Source of the DNA: Rivibacter sp049446155
GTDB lineage: Bacteria; Pseudomonadota; Gammaproteobacteria; Burkholderiales; Burkholderiaceae_C
Reading direction: 5' to 3'
NCBI RefSeq assembly: GCF_049446155.1
Contig: NZ_JBMSEE010000002.1
Span: 62,001 to 126,000 of the forward strand
Length of the DNA stretch: 64,000 nucleotides
The notes beneath the pieces are model-generated. The model was not told the origin of the DNA. It did not search any database and was given only the letters and a program-made list of their open reading frames with translations. A program made the position numbers and the translations under genes. Every line of letters begins with the position of its first letter. Within the stretch, counting starts at the first letter, position 1. Shown here in pieces: positions 1-8,438 of this stretch.

Positions 1-465
1 CCCGACCATGCTCGAGTCGCGCGGCTCGCCGGCACGCAGCACGCAGTCGACGCTTTCGCGCACCAGGTCGACCAGGCGGTCGCCGAGGCCGATCTCGAGC
101 TCGATCTCGGGATAGGCCTCGAAGAACTCGCCCAGGTGCGGCAGCAGGAAGTGCGTGGCCAGCGTGCCCTGCAGGTCGACGCGCAGCTTGCCGCGCGGGC
201 GTTGCGCGGCGCTGCCGAAGGCCGACTCGGTCTCCTCGATGTCGGCCAGCAGCCGCAGGCAGCGCTGGTAGTAGGCCTCGCCGTCGAGCGTGGCGCTGAC
301 CTGGCGCGTCGTGCGGTGCAACAGGCGCACGCCGAGCCGGCGTTCGAGCTGCTGCACCGCGTGGGTCACCGTGGCGCGCGGCAGCCGCAACTCGTCGGCC
401 GCCTTGGTGAAGCTCTTGCGCTCGACGATGCGCACGAAGATGTTCATCGCGTCGAAGCGGTCCAT
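1..465 (-). CDS. LysR-family transcriptional regulator (N-terminal part; runs off window)
   Basis: The first 155 codons of a LysR-type regulator, cut by the window edge. The N-terminus (MDRFDAMNIFVRIVERKSF) and the following helix-turn-helix with a linker helix reading QQLERRLGVRLLHRTTR are diagnostic. After about residue 90 the substrate-binding domain begins. The start is supported by an AGGAG box a few bases upstream. The gene is divergent from the SDR reductase at 585, the usual arrangement for a LysR regulator and its target, so it probably controls that gene. The inducer is unknown. Confidence 0.93.
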   Translation of the reverse strand, partial: MDRFDAMNIFVRIVERKSFTKAADELRLPRATVTHAVQQLERRLGVRLLHRTTRQVSATLDGEAYYQRCLRLLADIEETESAFGSAAQRPRGKLRVDLQGTLATHFLLPHLGEFFEAYPEIELEIGLGDRLVDLVRESVDCVLRAGEPRDSSMVG

Positions 466-515
466 GGCGCGGCTCCTGGATTGTTTGCGGCTTCTGGATA
501 GTCATGGCGAATCTA

Positions 516-537
516 GCGCCTTTATCGATAGAAGCGC
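516..537. promoter_or_regulatory. Imperfect dyad between divergent LysR and SDR genes
   Basis: A 22-bp imperfect palindrome centred on ATCGAT, with 9 of 11 positions matching between arms, lies midway between the divergent start codons. Its place and symmetry suit a LysR-type operator. The role is inferred and no -35/-10 pair is convincing. Confidence 0.4.
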
Positions 538-584
538 AAACACAAGAATGAGCTCACCGATTCACCACTTCGCTGGAGCAAGCC

Positions 585-1328
585 ATGAAGAACCCCGCCC
601 CCGTTGCCATCGTCACCGGCGCCTCGCGCGGCATTGGCGCTGCCATCGCCGAGCGCCTGGCCCGCGACGGCCATGCCGTCGTCGTCAACTACGCCGGCCG
701 CGCCGGCGAGGCCGCCGAGGTCGTTCAGGCCATCGAATCGACCGGTGGCCGCGCCGTCGCCGTGCAGGCCGACGTGGCCGATCCCGCCGCGGTGCGCCGC
801 CTGTTCGACGAAGCCGAGCGCGCCTTCGGCCGCGTCGACGTGCTGGTCAACAACGCCGGCGTGATGCCGCCTTCGCTGCCGGCGCTGGCCGACACCGACG
901 ACGCCACCTTCGACCGCCTGGTCGCGATCAACCTCAAGGGCAGCTTCAACACGATGCGCGAGGCCGCCAAGCGCCTGCAAGGCGGCGGGCGCATCGTCAA
1001 CCTCTCGAGCAGCCTGGTCGGCACCGCGCTGCCCGGCTACTCGGTCTACGCCGCCACCAAGGCGGCGATCGAAACGATGACGAACATCTTCGCCAAGGAG
1101 CTGCGCGGCAGGAGCATCACCGTCAACGCGGTCGCGCCGGGGCCTACGGCCACCGCGCTGTTCCTCGACGGCAAGACGCCCGAGGCGATCGAGCGCCTCG
1201 CCAAGGCGGCGCCGCTGGAGCGCCTGGGCGAGCCCGAGGACATTGCCTCGGCCATCTCGATCCTTGTCGGGTCTGACGCGGCGTGGATCAACGGCCAGAC
1301 GCTGCGAGCCAACGGTGGCCTGGTCTGA
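585..1328 (+). CDS. SDR-family NAD(P)-dependent oxidoreductase (FabG-like)
   Basis: A 247-residue classical short-chain dehydrogenase/reductase. The cofactor motif TGASRGIG is at residues 11-18, NNAG near 88-91, the catalytic serine lies in the VNLSSS segment, and the YxxxK pair is Y155/K159. Length is typical of the family. The closest textbook relative is 3-oxoacyl-ACP reductase, but a lone gene beside a LysR regulator more often reduces some other carbonyl or quinone. The substrate cannot be read from sequence. It probably forms a regulator/target pair with the divergent LysR gene. Confidence 0.93.
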   Translation: MKNPAPVAIVTGASRGIGAAIAERLARDGHAVVVNYAGRAGEAAEVVQAIESTGGRAVAVQADVADPAAVRRLFDEAERAFGRVDVLVNNAGVMPPSLPALADTDDATFDRLVAINLKGSFNTMREAAKRLQGGGRIVNLSSSLVGTALPGYSVYAATKAAIETMTNIFAKELRGRSITVNAVAPGPTATALFLDGKTPEAIERLAKAAPLERLGEPEDIASAISILVGSDAAWINGQTLRANGGLV

Positions 1329-1340
1329 GCAGGCGTGCGC

Positions 1341-2519
1341 TCAGATGCGCGCCAGCGCCTGCGCCAGGTCGGCCCGCAGGTCTTCCACGTCCTCGATGCC
1401 GACCGACAGGCGCACCAGCGCATCGCCGATGCCGAGCTGCGCGCGGGTTTCGGGCGGAATCGTCGCGTGGGTCATGATCGCCGGGTGCTCGATCAGGCTC
1501 TCGACGCCGCCCAGGCTTTCGGCCAGCGCGAAGATGCGCACCGCTTCGAGAAAGCGCTTCGCGCCGGCGAGGTCGCAGCGCAAGGTCGCCGAGATCATGC
1601 CGCCGAAGCCCTTCATCTGGCGCTTCGCCAGCGCATGCTGCGGATGCGATTCGAGCCCCGGGTAGTGCACGCGCTCGACCTGCGGCTGGCGCTCCAGCCA
1701 CTGCGCGAGTTCGAGCGCACTCTCGCAGTGGCGCTGCATGCGCAGCGCCAGCGTCTTGACGCCGCGCAGCGCGAGGAAGCTGTCGAACGGCCCGGCGATC
1801 GCGCCGACCGCGTTCTGCAAGAAGCCCAGCCGCTCGCGCAAGGCCGCATGGCGCGGCTCGCCGCCGACGATCGCGACGCCGCCAATCACATCGGAGTGGC
1901 CGTTGAGGTACTTGGTGGTCGAGTGCACGACGACATCGAAGCCGAGCTCGAGCGGGCGCTGCACGTAGGGGCTGGCGAATGTGTTGTCGGCCACCGCGAG
2001 CACGCCGCGCTCGCGGCACAGCCGGGCGATCGCGGCGAGGTCCGCGAGCTTGAGCAGCGGATTGGTCGGTGTCTCGACCCAGACCATGCGCGTTTGCGGC
2101 GTGATGGCCGCGGCCAGCGCGGCGGGGTCGGCGAGATCGACGAAGCTGAAGCGGTGGCCGGCGCTGCGCGTGCGCACGCGCTCGAAGAGGCGAAAGCTGC
2201 CGCCGTAGATGTCGTCGCCGCTGACGATGTGCGAGCCGGCATCGAGCACTTCGAGCACGGTCGAGATCGCTGCCAGGCCCGAGGCGAAGGCGAAGGCCTG
2301 CGCGCCGCCTTCCAGATCCGCGACGCAGCGCTCGAAGGCCCATCGCGTCGGGTTGTGCGAGCGGCCGTAGTCCAGGCCCTTGTGCACGCCGGGGCTGCTT
2401 TGCACATAGGTCGAGGTCGCATAGATCGGCGGCATGATCGCGCCGGTGCTCGGGTCGGGCGACTGGCCGGCGTGGATCACGCGGGTGGCAAAGCCGAGGC
2501 GGCGTTCCTGTTCGCTCAT
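1341..2519 (-). CDS. Cystathionine gamma-lyase / gamma-synthase family PLP enzyme
   Basis: A 392-residue Cys/Met-metabolism PLP enzyme. The PLP lysine is K203 in the motif HSTTKYLNGHSDVIGG. The N-terminal FATRVIHAGQSPDPSTGA and the C-terminal SLGGVESLIEHPAIMTH blocks are also typical. The start is placed at the ATG 8 bp after the stop of the cystathionine beta-synthase gene, with which it forms an operon. That context favours the gamma-lyase (cystathionine to cysteine plus 2-oxobutyrate) over gamma-synthase. A longer open frame continues upstream through the neighbouring gene, but that part is in the wrong frame and not coding. Confidence 0.92.
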   Translation of the reverse strand: MSEQERRLGFATRVIHAGQSPDPSTGAIMPPIYATSTYVQSSPGVHKGLDYGRSHNPTRWAFERCVADLEGGAQAFAFASGLAAISTVLEVLDAGSHIVSGDDIYGGSFRLFERVRTRSAGHRFSFVDLADPAALAAAITPQTRMVWVETPTNPLLKLADLAAIARLCRERGVLAVADNTFASPYVQRPLELGFDVVVHSTTKYLNGHSDVIGGVAIVGGEPRHAALRERLGFLQNAVGAIAGPFDSFLALRGVKTLALRMQRHCESALELAQWLERQPQVERVHYPGLESHPQHALAKRQMKGFGGMISATLRCDLAGAKRFLEAVRIFALAESLGGVESLIEHPAIMTHATIPPETRAQLGIGDALVRLSVGIEDVEDLRADLAQALARI

Positions 2520-2527
2520 GAGGTCTC

Positions 2528-3901
2528 CTAGGCGAGCGTCTTGCGAAGGTGGATCAGCAGGTCGTAGCGCGTGATCAGGCCGTGAAAGCCCTTCGCGTCG
2601 GCGACGATGGCGGTCAGCCCGCGATCGAGCAGCGCTTCGAGCTCGGCCAGGCTCGCGGTCGGCGCGATCGTCTCGGGCGCGGGCGTCATGGCCTGCGAGA
2701 CCGGCGAGCGAAAGCGCGAGGCGTCGGCATGCACCGCCATCAGCAGGTCGGACTCGTCGACGATGCCGACCACGCGCCCCTCGTCGAGCACCGGCAGCTG
2801 CGAGACGTCGGCCAGGCGCATGCGCTGGAACGCGGTCAGCAGCGTGTCGTTCGGCCCCGCGCTGACCACGCTGCCGTCGCTCGCGCGGCGCGAGATCAGG
2901 TCGCGCAGGTCGCCGAACTTCGGGCGCTCGAGCAAGCCCTGGTCGAGCATCCAGGCGTCGTTGTAGACCTTGGAGAGGTAGCGCGTGCCGGTGTCGCAGA
3001 CGAAGCTCACCACGCGCTGCGGCGCGGTCTGCTCGCGACAGTAGCGCAGCGCGGCGGCCAGCAGCGTGCCGGTCGACGAGCCGGCCAGGATGCCCTCGCG
3101 GCGCAGCAGCTCGCGCGCGGTCTCGAAGCTCTCGTGGTCGTCGATCGTGTAGGCGTGGGTGACGCCGGAAAGATCGGCGATGCCGGGCACGAAATCCTCG
3201 CCGATGCCTTCCACGGCCCACGATCCGGCCTCGCCGACGCGCCCGGAGCGCGTGTACTCGGCCAGCACCGAGCCGAGCGGGTCGGCCAGCACGAAGCGCA
3301 GCTTGGGCTGCACGCGGCGGAAGTAGCGCGTCAGGCCGGTGATGGTGCCGCTGGAGCCGACGCCGACGACGATGGCGTCGAGGTCGTGGCCGGTCTGCTC
3401 CCAGAGCTCGGGGCCGGTGGTGGTCTCGTGCGCGCGCGGGTTGGCGGGGTTGTTGAACTGGTCGGCGAAGAAGGCGCCGGGGATGCCGGCGGCAAGGCGC
3501 GCGGCCATGTCCTGGTAGTACTCGGGGTGGCCCTTGCCGACGTCCGAGCGTGTGATGTGCACCTCGGCGCCGAGCGCGCGCAGGTGCAGCACCTTCTCGG
3601 TCGCCATCTTGTCGGGCACCACCAGCACCACGCGGTAGCCCTTGGCGCGCGCCACCAGCGCGAGCCCGAGGCCGGTGTTGCCGGCGGTGGCCTCGACGAC
3701 CGTGCCGCCGGGCCTGAGCCGGCCGCCGGCCTCGGCGGCCTCGATCATCGCGACGCCGATGCGGTCCTTGATCGAGCCGCCGGGGTTCTGCGACTCGAGC
3801 TTGAGGAAGAGGGTGCAAGGTCCCGTGTCGAAGCGCGTGACGCGCACGAGCGGCGTGTGGCCGATCAGGTCGAGGACGGCGGGGCGGTCGGGTGTGACCA
3901 T
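2528..3901 (-). CDS. Cystathionine beta-synthase with C-terminal CBS pair
   Basis: A 457-residue enzyme with a fold-type II PLP domain (PLP lysine K45 in SQNPGGSIKDR, phosphate-binding loop GSSGTITGL) followed from about residue 335 by two CBS domains. It is predicted to condense serine or an activated serine with homocysteine to cystathionine. CBS domains usually regulate activity. It is the first gene of a two-gene operon with the cystathionine-cleaving enzyme downstream, giving a complete reverse transsulfuration route from homocysteine to cysteine. Cysteine synthase is a weaker alternative because of the CBS pair and the partner gene. Confidence 0.92.
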   Translation of the reverse strand: MVTPDRPAVLDLIGHTPLVRVTRFDTGPCTLFLKLESQNPGGSIKDRIGVAMIEAAEAGGRLRPGGTVVEATAGNTGLGLALVARAKGYRVVLVVPDKMATEKVLHLRALGAEVHITRSDVGKGHPEYYQDMAARLAAGIPGAFFADQFNNPANPRAHETTTGPELWEQTGHDLDAIVVGVGSSGTITGLTRYFRRVQPKLRFVLADPLGSVLAEYTRSGRVGEAGSWAVEGIGEDFVPGIADLSGVTHAYTIDDHESFETARELLRREGILAGSSTGTLLAAALRYCREQTAPQRVVSFVCDTGTRYLSKVYNDAWMLDQGLLERPKFGDLRDLISRRASDGSVVSAGPNDTLLTAFQRMRLADVSQLPVLDEGRVVGIVDESDLLMAVHADASRFRSPVSQAMTPAPETIAPTASLAELEALLDRGLTAIVADAKGFHGLITRYDLLIHLRKTLA

Positions 3902-3961
3902 GGGCTTGTCTCCTGGGCTTTGCCTCGGCGGCGCCGCTTCGTGGGCAGCGTCAGGGCGAGC

Positions 3962-4651
3962 CTAGCGCAGCCCGGCCGGATCTCGCCTGCGCAAATCGGG
4001 GATGCTCATGAGGGCAACGCATGATGCGGCGCCCAGCGCCGCGAGCGGCACGACGGCCTGCCACGAGCCCATCGTCGCCAGCGTCGCCGCGCTGACCGCG
4101 AGCCACAGCGCCGCCAGCCACCCTGCGATGCGCAGCGCCGCGCGCAGGCGCCCGCTGGCCTGAACGAGCAGCAGCCAGCCCAGCGTCGCGATCGCGGTCG
4201 GATCGGGCGCGAAGCCGAAGACCTCGGCCTGCGTCCACGGCCGCCCGAAGGCCGGCGCCAGCAGCGGGTGACCCAGCAGCGCCCACAGCAGCAAGGCCAC
4301 GCCGACGCGCCGGCGCCACGGCGAGGCCGACGCATGAAGCTCTAACGCGCAGAGCGCGGCCAGCAGCGCCGCCTGCAGCGCGAACGCGAACGCGCAAGCT
4401 TCGGCCGCCCAGTTGATGGCCGCGAAGCGCTGCCAGTGAAACGCCCACGCGACGAAGGCCCAGGCCGCGGCCAGGGCGGCGGCCGCGATCCGATGCGCGC
4501 GGCCCGCACGCAGCAGCCAGCCGAGCGCCAGCGCAACGACGGCGAGCTGCGTCGGCCACCACGCCTCGTTGATCGACGCGAACAGCCGCCAGTAGATGCG
4601 CGGCGAGAACATCAGGAGATCCGAGGGGCGGTAGGTCCACCACTCGCTCAT
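3962..4651 (-). CDS. DUF6064-type integral membrane protein
   Basis: A 229-residue polytopic membrane protein with about seven hydrophobic segments. The N-terminus MSEWWTYRPSDLLMFSPR matches what I recall of the DUF6064 family. The function of that family is unknown. The ATG at 4651 is preferred over an in-frame ATG at 4675, because the latter lies inside the aldo/keto reductase gene that ends at 4662. It is the last gene of a leftward run OsmC - AraC - reductase - DUF6064 with very short gaps. Confidence 0.8.
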   Translation of the reverse strand: MSEWWTYRPSDLLMFSPRIYWRLFASINEAWWPTQLAVVALALGWLLRAGRAHRIAAAALAAAWAFVAWAFHWQRFAAINWAAEACAFAFALQAALLAALCALELHASASPWRRRVGVALLLWALLGHPLLAPAFGRPWTQAEVFGFAPDPTAIATLGWLLLVQASGRLRAALRIAGWLAALWLAVSAATLATMGSWQAVVPLAALGAASCVALMSIPDLRRRDPAGLR

Positions 4652-4661
4652 GCCGTGGTCC

Positions 4662-5813
4662 TCAGACGGCCGCAATCGCGCGCGCGATGCGCTCGCGCAG
4701 CGCCGCGTCGGGCAGGCGCCCGCGCGCCGCGGCCATGTTCTGGCGCAGGTGCTCGACCTGGCTGGTCGCGGGGATCGCGCAGGTCACCGCCGGATGCGAG
4801 ACGATGAACTTCAGCACCAGCTGTGCCCAGTGCGCGCAGTCGATCTCGCCGGCCCAGGCCGGCAGCGGCTGGCGCGCGAGCGCGTCGAGCAAGGCGCCTT
4901 CGCGGAACGGCCGGTTGACGATCACCGCGATGCCGCGCTCGTGCGCCAGCGGCAGCAGGCGCTGCTCGGCCTCGCGGTCGAGCGGGTTGTAGGTGAGCTG
5001 CACGAAGTCGATCGGATGCGCGCGCATCACCTCCTCGATCTCGGCATGGCGGCGGCCTTCGGAGGTGGTGATGCCGACGTAGCGCAGCGTTCCTGCGGCC
5101 TTCATCTCGAACAGGCGCGGCAGGTGCTGCTGCCAGGCGAGCAGGTTGTGAACCTGCACCAGGTCGAAGCGCGCCACGCCCCACAAGGCGCGCGAGGCCT
5201 CGATCTGCGCTGCGGTGCGCGTGCCGTCGCCGGTCCAGACCTTCTCGGCCGAGAACAGTGCGGCCGGCCGGCCCAGGCGCGCGAGCGCGTGGCCGATCGT
5301 GGGCTGCGACGAGCCGTACATCGGCGACGAGTCGATCATGCGCCCGCCCGCATCGAAGAAGGCGCGCACGACCTCGACGCAGGCCTCGCGCGCGGCGTCG
5401 TCGCGGCCGACGTTGAAGGTGATCCAGCTGCCCAGGCCCACGACCGGCAGCGCCTCGCCGCTCGACGGAATGCGGCGCGAGATCGGCGCCGACGCCGGCG
5501 CCTGCGCCGCGCCGCGTGCCGCCGTCAGGGCGAGCGCCGCCGCGAGCCAGCGTCGCCGCGTCAGGCCCCCACGCTCACTTCGTTCGCTGCCCCCCGAGGG
5601 GGCGCGGTCGCCTTGGGGCGGCCCGGCGGTGGTCGTCGGGCCCCCACGCTCACTTCGTTCGCTGCCCCCCGAGGGGGCGCGGTCGCCTTGGGGCGGCCCG
5701 GCGGTGATCGTCGGGCCCCCACGCTCACTTCGTTCGCTGCCCCCCGAGGGGGCGCGGTCGCCTTGGGACGGCCCGGCGGCGGCCGGGCTATGCGGGCACG
5801 CGCGCGGCTGCAT
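4662..5813 (-). CDS. Aldo/keto reductase with Tat-like signal; start disturbed by a repeat array
   Basis: The last 300 residues form an aldo/keto reductase: VVGLGSW near the first strand, the D-x-x-x-x-Y active-site segment FFDAGGRMIDSSPMYG, a lysine in FSAEKVW, and a conserved QVHN. Just before lies a twin-arginine-like leader (TRRRWLAAALALTAARGAAQA), suggesting export. The only ATG upstream is at 5813, inside the AraC gene, which gives about 84 extra residues coded entirely by three copies of a 75-bp repeat (PSGGSERSERGG motif). A start at the CTG at 5564 would put the Tat signal at the true N-terminus. I trust the enzyme and stop codon; the start is unresolved. Confidence 0.85.
   Translation of the reverse strand: MQPRACPHSPAAAGPSQGDRAPSGGSERSERGGPTITAGPPQGDRAPSGGSERSERGGPTTTAGPPQGDRAPSGGSERSERGGLTRRRWLAAALALTAARGAAQAPASAPISRRIPSSGEALPVVGLGSWITFNVGRDDAAREACVEVVRAFFDAGGRMIDSSPMYGSSQPTIGHALARLGRPAALFSAEKVWTGDGTRTAAQIEASRALWGVARFDLVQVHNLLAWQQHLPRLFEMKAAGTLRYVGITTSEGRRHAEIEEVMRAHPIDFVQLTYNPLDREAEQRLLPLAHERGIAVIVNRPFREGALLDALARQPLPAWAGEIDCAHWAQLVLKFIVSHPAVTCAIPATSQVEHLRQNMAAARGRLPDAALRERIARAIAAV
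5564..5780. repeat. Three tandem copies of a 75-bp G+C-rich repeat
   Basis: Three near-identical units begin at about 5571, 5646 and 5721. Each contains the core ACGCTCACTTCGTTCGCTGC followed by a hairpin with six-base-pair C/G stems and the loop CGA, then a GCGGTCGCCTTGGGGCGGCC tail. Because 75 is a multiple of three, reading frames stay open through the array on both strands, which explains several long spurious frames here. The units look like an intergenic REP-type element that multiplied between the AraC and aldo/keto reductase genes. Confidence 0.9.
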
Positions 5814-6780
5814 CCCGCTCGGCCATCCCCCGATGGCGCCGCCAGGCGTCGGGCGGCACGCCGTACTCGCGCCGGAACGCGCGGCTGAACGCGGTGTCGG
5901 TCTGGTAGCCCACGTCTTCGGCGATTTGTGCCAGCGGTGCCTTGCTGCGGCACAGCAGGTTGGCCGCCATCGTCATGCGCCACTGCGTGAGGTACTGCAT
6001 CGGCGCGGTGCCGACGATCTGCTGGAAGCGCTGCGCGAGCACCGAGCGCGAGGTGTGCGCCACCTGGGCCAGCTCGTCGAGCGTCCAGGCGTGGGCGGGG
6101 CGCGCATGCATCGCGTTGAGCGCCACGCCGACGATGCGGTCGCCCAGCCCCGCGAGCCAGCCGGTGCGGCCCTCGGCGCCCTCGTTGACGTACATGCGCA
6201 GCACCTCGATGAACAGCACCTCGGCCAGCTTGGCCAGCACGCCGGCGCCGCCGGGGCGCGGCGAGCGCGCCTCGGCCAGGGCGTAGCGCACCGAGGCCTC
6301 CAGCCACATGCCGGCGTTCGAGCCGCGCACGTTCACCTTGACCAGCGGCGGCAGGCCGGCGAACAGCATGCGCGCGAGCCGCGCGTCGCAGGCAAGGTAG
6401 CCGCAGACGATGCGCGTGGACGCTCCGCCGCCGCCATAGACCAGCTGCCGAGGCCGCCTCGACAGCACCTCCTGCAACTGTGCGCCGGGGCGCGCCGGCG
6501 GCACGCCGGGCTCGCTCGTCATGCGATGCGCGTCGCCTTGCGGGAACACGATCACGTCGCCGGCGACGAGGTGGACCGGCGCGGCCTCGCCGACCTCGGC
6601 GTAGCACTCGCCTTCGGTGATCAGGTGGAAGATGACCACGTTCTCGGCGCCCGGCTCGAGCAGCGGCGCGGCCGATGCCGCCGGCGGCGACTGGTAGCAC
6701 CACGGCGCGGTGAAGCGCGCGTTGATGAAGATCGCGCCGACCAGGCGCACCACGCGCAGGGTTTCGGAGAGGGCGTCCAT
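5788..6780 (-). CDS. AraC-family transcriptional regulator with cupin sensor domain
   Basis: A 330-residue regulator. Residues 1-170 form a cupin-type ligand-binding domain (DVIVFPQGDAHRM), and residues 215-320 form the double helix-turn-helix of AraC/XylS proteins, ending in the family signature IAEDVGYQTDTAFSRAFRREYGVPPDAWR. The start lies 5 bp after the stop of the OsmC-family gene, so the two are co-transcribed. Genes of this type often sit beside oxidoreductases that they control, and here the aldo/keto reductase follows downstream. Confidence 0.93.
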   Translation of the reverse strand: MDALSETLRVVRLVGAIFINARFTAPWCYQSPPAASAAPLLEPGAENVVIFHLITEGECYAEVGEAAPVHLVAGDVIVFPQGDAHRMTSEPGVPPARPGAQLQEVLSRRPRQLVYGGGGASTRIVCGYLACDARLARMLFAGLPPLVKVNVRGSNAGMWLEASVRYALAEARSPRPGGAGVLAKLAEVLFIEVLRMYVNEGAEGRTGWLAGLGDRIVGVALNAMHARPAHAWTLDELAQVAHTSRSVLAQRFQQIVGTAPMQYLTQWRMTMAANLLCRSKAPLAQIAEDVGYQTDTAFSRAFRREYGVPPDAWRRHRGMAERDAAARVPA

Positions 6781-6785
6781 CGTCG

Positions 6786-7319
6786 TCAGGCCGGTGCCGT
6801 TTCGATGCGCAGATCGACACGGATCGCGCGGCGCACCAGCGAGGGGATCGGCGAGCGCTCGAGCGCGCTGTCGACCAGCGCGCGTAGCGCGACCGCGGCA
6901 GTGTTGGGCGCGGCGATCTCGACGATCAGCCGCATCTCGACGGGCGCCGCGTCGGCCAGATCGCCTTGCGCATTGGGCAGGCCGAACATGCCGCAGGCGT
7001 CGGAGCGGCTCTCGGCGCGCACCGCCAGGCGCGACAGCGCGACGCCGCGCATCGCCGCGACCATCGCGATCGAGGTGGTGGCGCAGCCCGCCAGCCCGGC
7101 GCGAAACAGCCAGCCCGGCGTCGGCAGCGTGCTGCTGCCGCCGAACTCGTCGGGCATGTCGGTTTCGACCTCGGTGCCGTTGGGATGGCGGATCAGCACG
7201 CGCGTGCCGCGCGACAGCGTCGCCTGCGCCGGCGCGTCATCGTGCAGGCCGACATCGGGCCGGCGTATCAGCGCCTGCTCGACGCGCCGCAAGGCGCTGG
7301 CGGTCTCGGAGCTGCTCAT
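6786..7319 (-). CDS. OsmC-family peroxide/redox protein
   Basis: A 177-residue OsmC/Ohr-fold protein. C79 lies in the helix GLAGCATTSIAMVAA, and a second cysteine, C109, in SDACGMFG occupies the usual position of the pair. Characterised family members reduce organic hydroperoxides with paired cysteines. The ATG at 7319 is chosen because an upstream in-frame ATG at 7370 adds a non-conserved stretch. It heads the leftward operon with the AraC regulator and aldo/keto reductase, suggesting a response to reactive carbonyls or peroxides (inference). Confidence 0.87.
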   Translation of the reverse strand: MSSSETASALRRVEQALIRRPDVGLHDDAPAQATLSRGTRVLIRHPNGTEVETDMPDEFGGSSTLPTPGWLFRAGLAGCATTSIAMVAAMRGVALSRLAVRAESRSDACGMFGLPNAQGDLADAAPVEMRLIVEIAAPNTAAVALRALVDSALERSPIPSLVRRAIRVDLRIETAPA

Positions 7320-7589
7320 GACCTTGGCCTCCGGCTGCGAGCTGGGATGGCCCCCATTGTCGGCAGGCACGCGCGCGAGGCAAGTGCGCCGAGGGGCCGC
7401 TCGGACGATCGGACAGGCCTTGCGGACGCAAAGTCAGCCCGGCGCGCGTGCAGCGGCATCCACGGACGAATGGGTAGCCATGCGCGACGCACGAGCAGGA
7501 CGCGCGCGGCCTCGCGGGCTTCCACTGCGCACCAGGGCTCGACGCCCTGCGCATTCACGCTCCATCGGCAACCGACACGAGGCAACTCC

Positions 7590-8402
7590 ATGAACGCTCC
7601 CATCGACTTCAGCGCCGTCAAGACCCGCCAGCAGGCCGCCTGGGCCAGCGGCGACTACGCCGTCATCGGCACCACCTTGCAGATCGTCGGCGAATCGCTG
7701 GCCGAGGCCTGCGACCTCCACTGGGACGAGCGCGTGCTCGACATCGCCGCCGGCAACGGCAATGCCACGCTGGCGGCGGCGCGCCGCGGCGCGCGCGTGG
7801 TCTCCACCGACTACGTGCCCGGCCTGCTCGAGCGCGCCGCCGAGCGCGCCCGCGCCGAGGGCCTGGAGGTCACGTTCCAGGCCGCCGACGCCGAGGCACT
7901 GCCGTTCGAGGACGCCAGCTTCGACGCGGTGGTCTCGACCTTCGGCGTGATGTTCGCGCCCGACCAGGCGCGCGCGGCGGCCGAGATGGCGCGCGTGTGC
8001 CGCCCGGGCGGGCGCATCGGCCTGGCCAACTGGACGCCCGACAGCCTGGTCGGAAAGATGTTCAAGGTGCTCGGCCGCCACGTCCCGCCGCCGGCCGGCC
8101 TGCAGCCGCCCGCGCTGTGGGGCACCGAGGCGCACCTGCACACACTGTTCGGCGCGCAGGCTTCGGCGATCGCCGCGACGCAGCGCGTCTTCAACTTCCG
8201 CTACCGCTCGGCGGCGCACTTCGTCGACGTGTTCCGCCGCTGGTACGGCCCGGTGCACAAGGCTTTTGCCGCGCTGCCGGCCGAGGGCGCGGCGCAGCTC
8301 GAGCGCGAGCTGGTCGAACTGCTCGACGGCCTGAACCGCGGCGGTCCGAAGACGCTGCTGGTGCCGAGCGAATACCTCGAGATTGTCGTGACGCGACGCT
8401 GA
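7590..8402 (+). CDS. Class I SAM-dependent methyltransferase
   Basis: A 270-residue methyltransferase of the UbiE/Methyltransf_11 type. Motif I is VLDIAAGNGNATLAAARRGARVVSTDY, followed by the acidic residue of motif II and a motif IV-like FDAVVSTFGVMFAPD. The family uses S-adenosylmethionine; the acceptor is unknown. It is followed 36 bp later by a secreted vanadium-haloperoxidase-fold protein and then by another methyltransferase. Confidence 0.9.
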   Translation: MNAPIDFSAVKTRQQAAWASGDYAVIGTTLQIVGESLAEACDLHWDERVLDIAAGNGNATLAAARRGARVVSTDYVPGLLERAAERARAEGLEVTFQAADAEALPFEDASFDAVVSTFGVMFAPDQARAAAEMARVCRPGGRIGLANWTPDSLVGKMFKVLGRHVPPPAGLQPPALWGTEAHLHTLFGAQASAIAATQRVFNFRYRSAAHFVDVFRRWYGPVHKAFAALPAEGAAQLERELVELLDGLNRGGPKTLLVPSEYLEIVVTRR

Positions 8403-8438
8403 TCCTCTCCATCCAAGCGATTCCCATAGGGAGTTCCC

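Noticed and set aside
1341..3818. Single 825-residue fusion of the two transsulfuration enzymes
   Set aside because: The upstream part is the wrong frame of the cystathionine beta-synthase gene; a clean ATG starts the lyase 8 bp after the synthase stop.
5215..7593. Long plus-strand frame of 792 codons
   Set aside because: Antisense to the reductase, AraC and OsmC genes; kept open by G+C bias and the frame-neutral 75-bp repeats. No family-like sequence.
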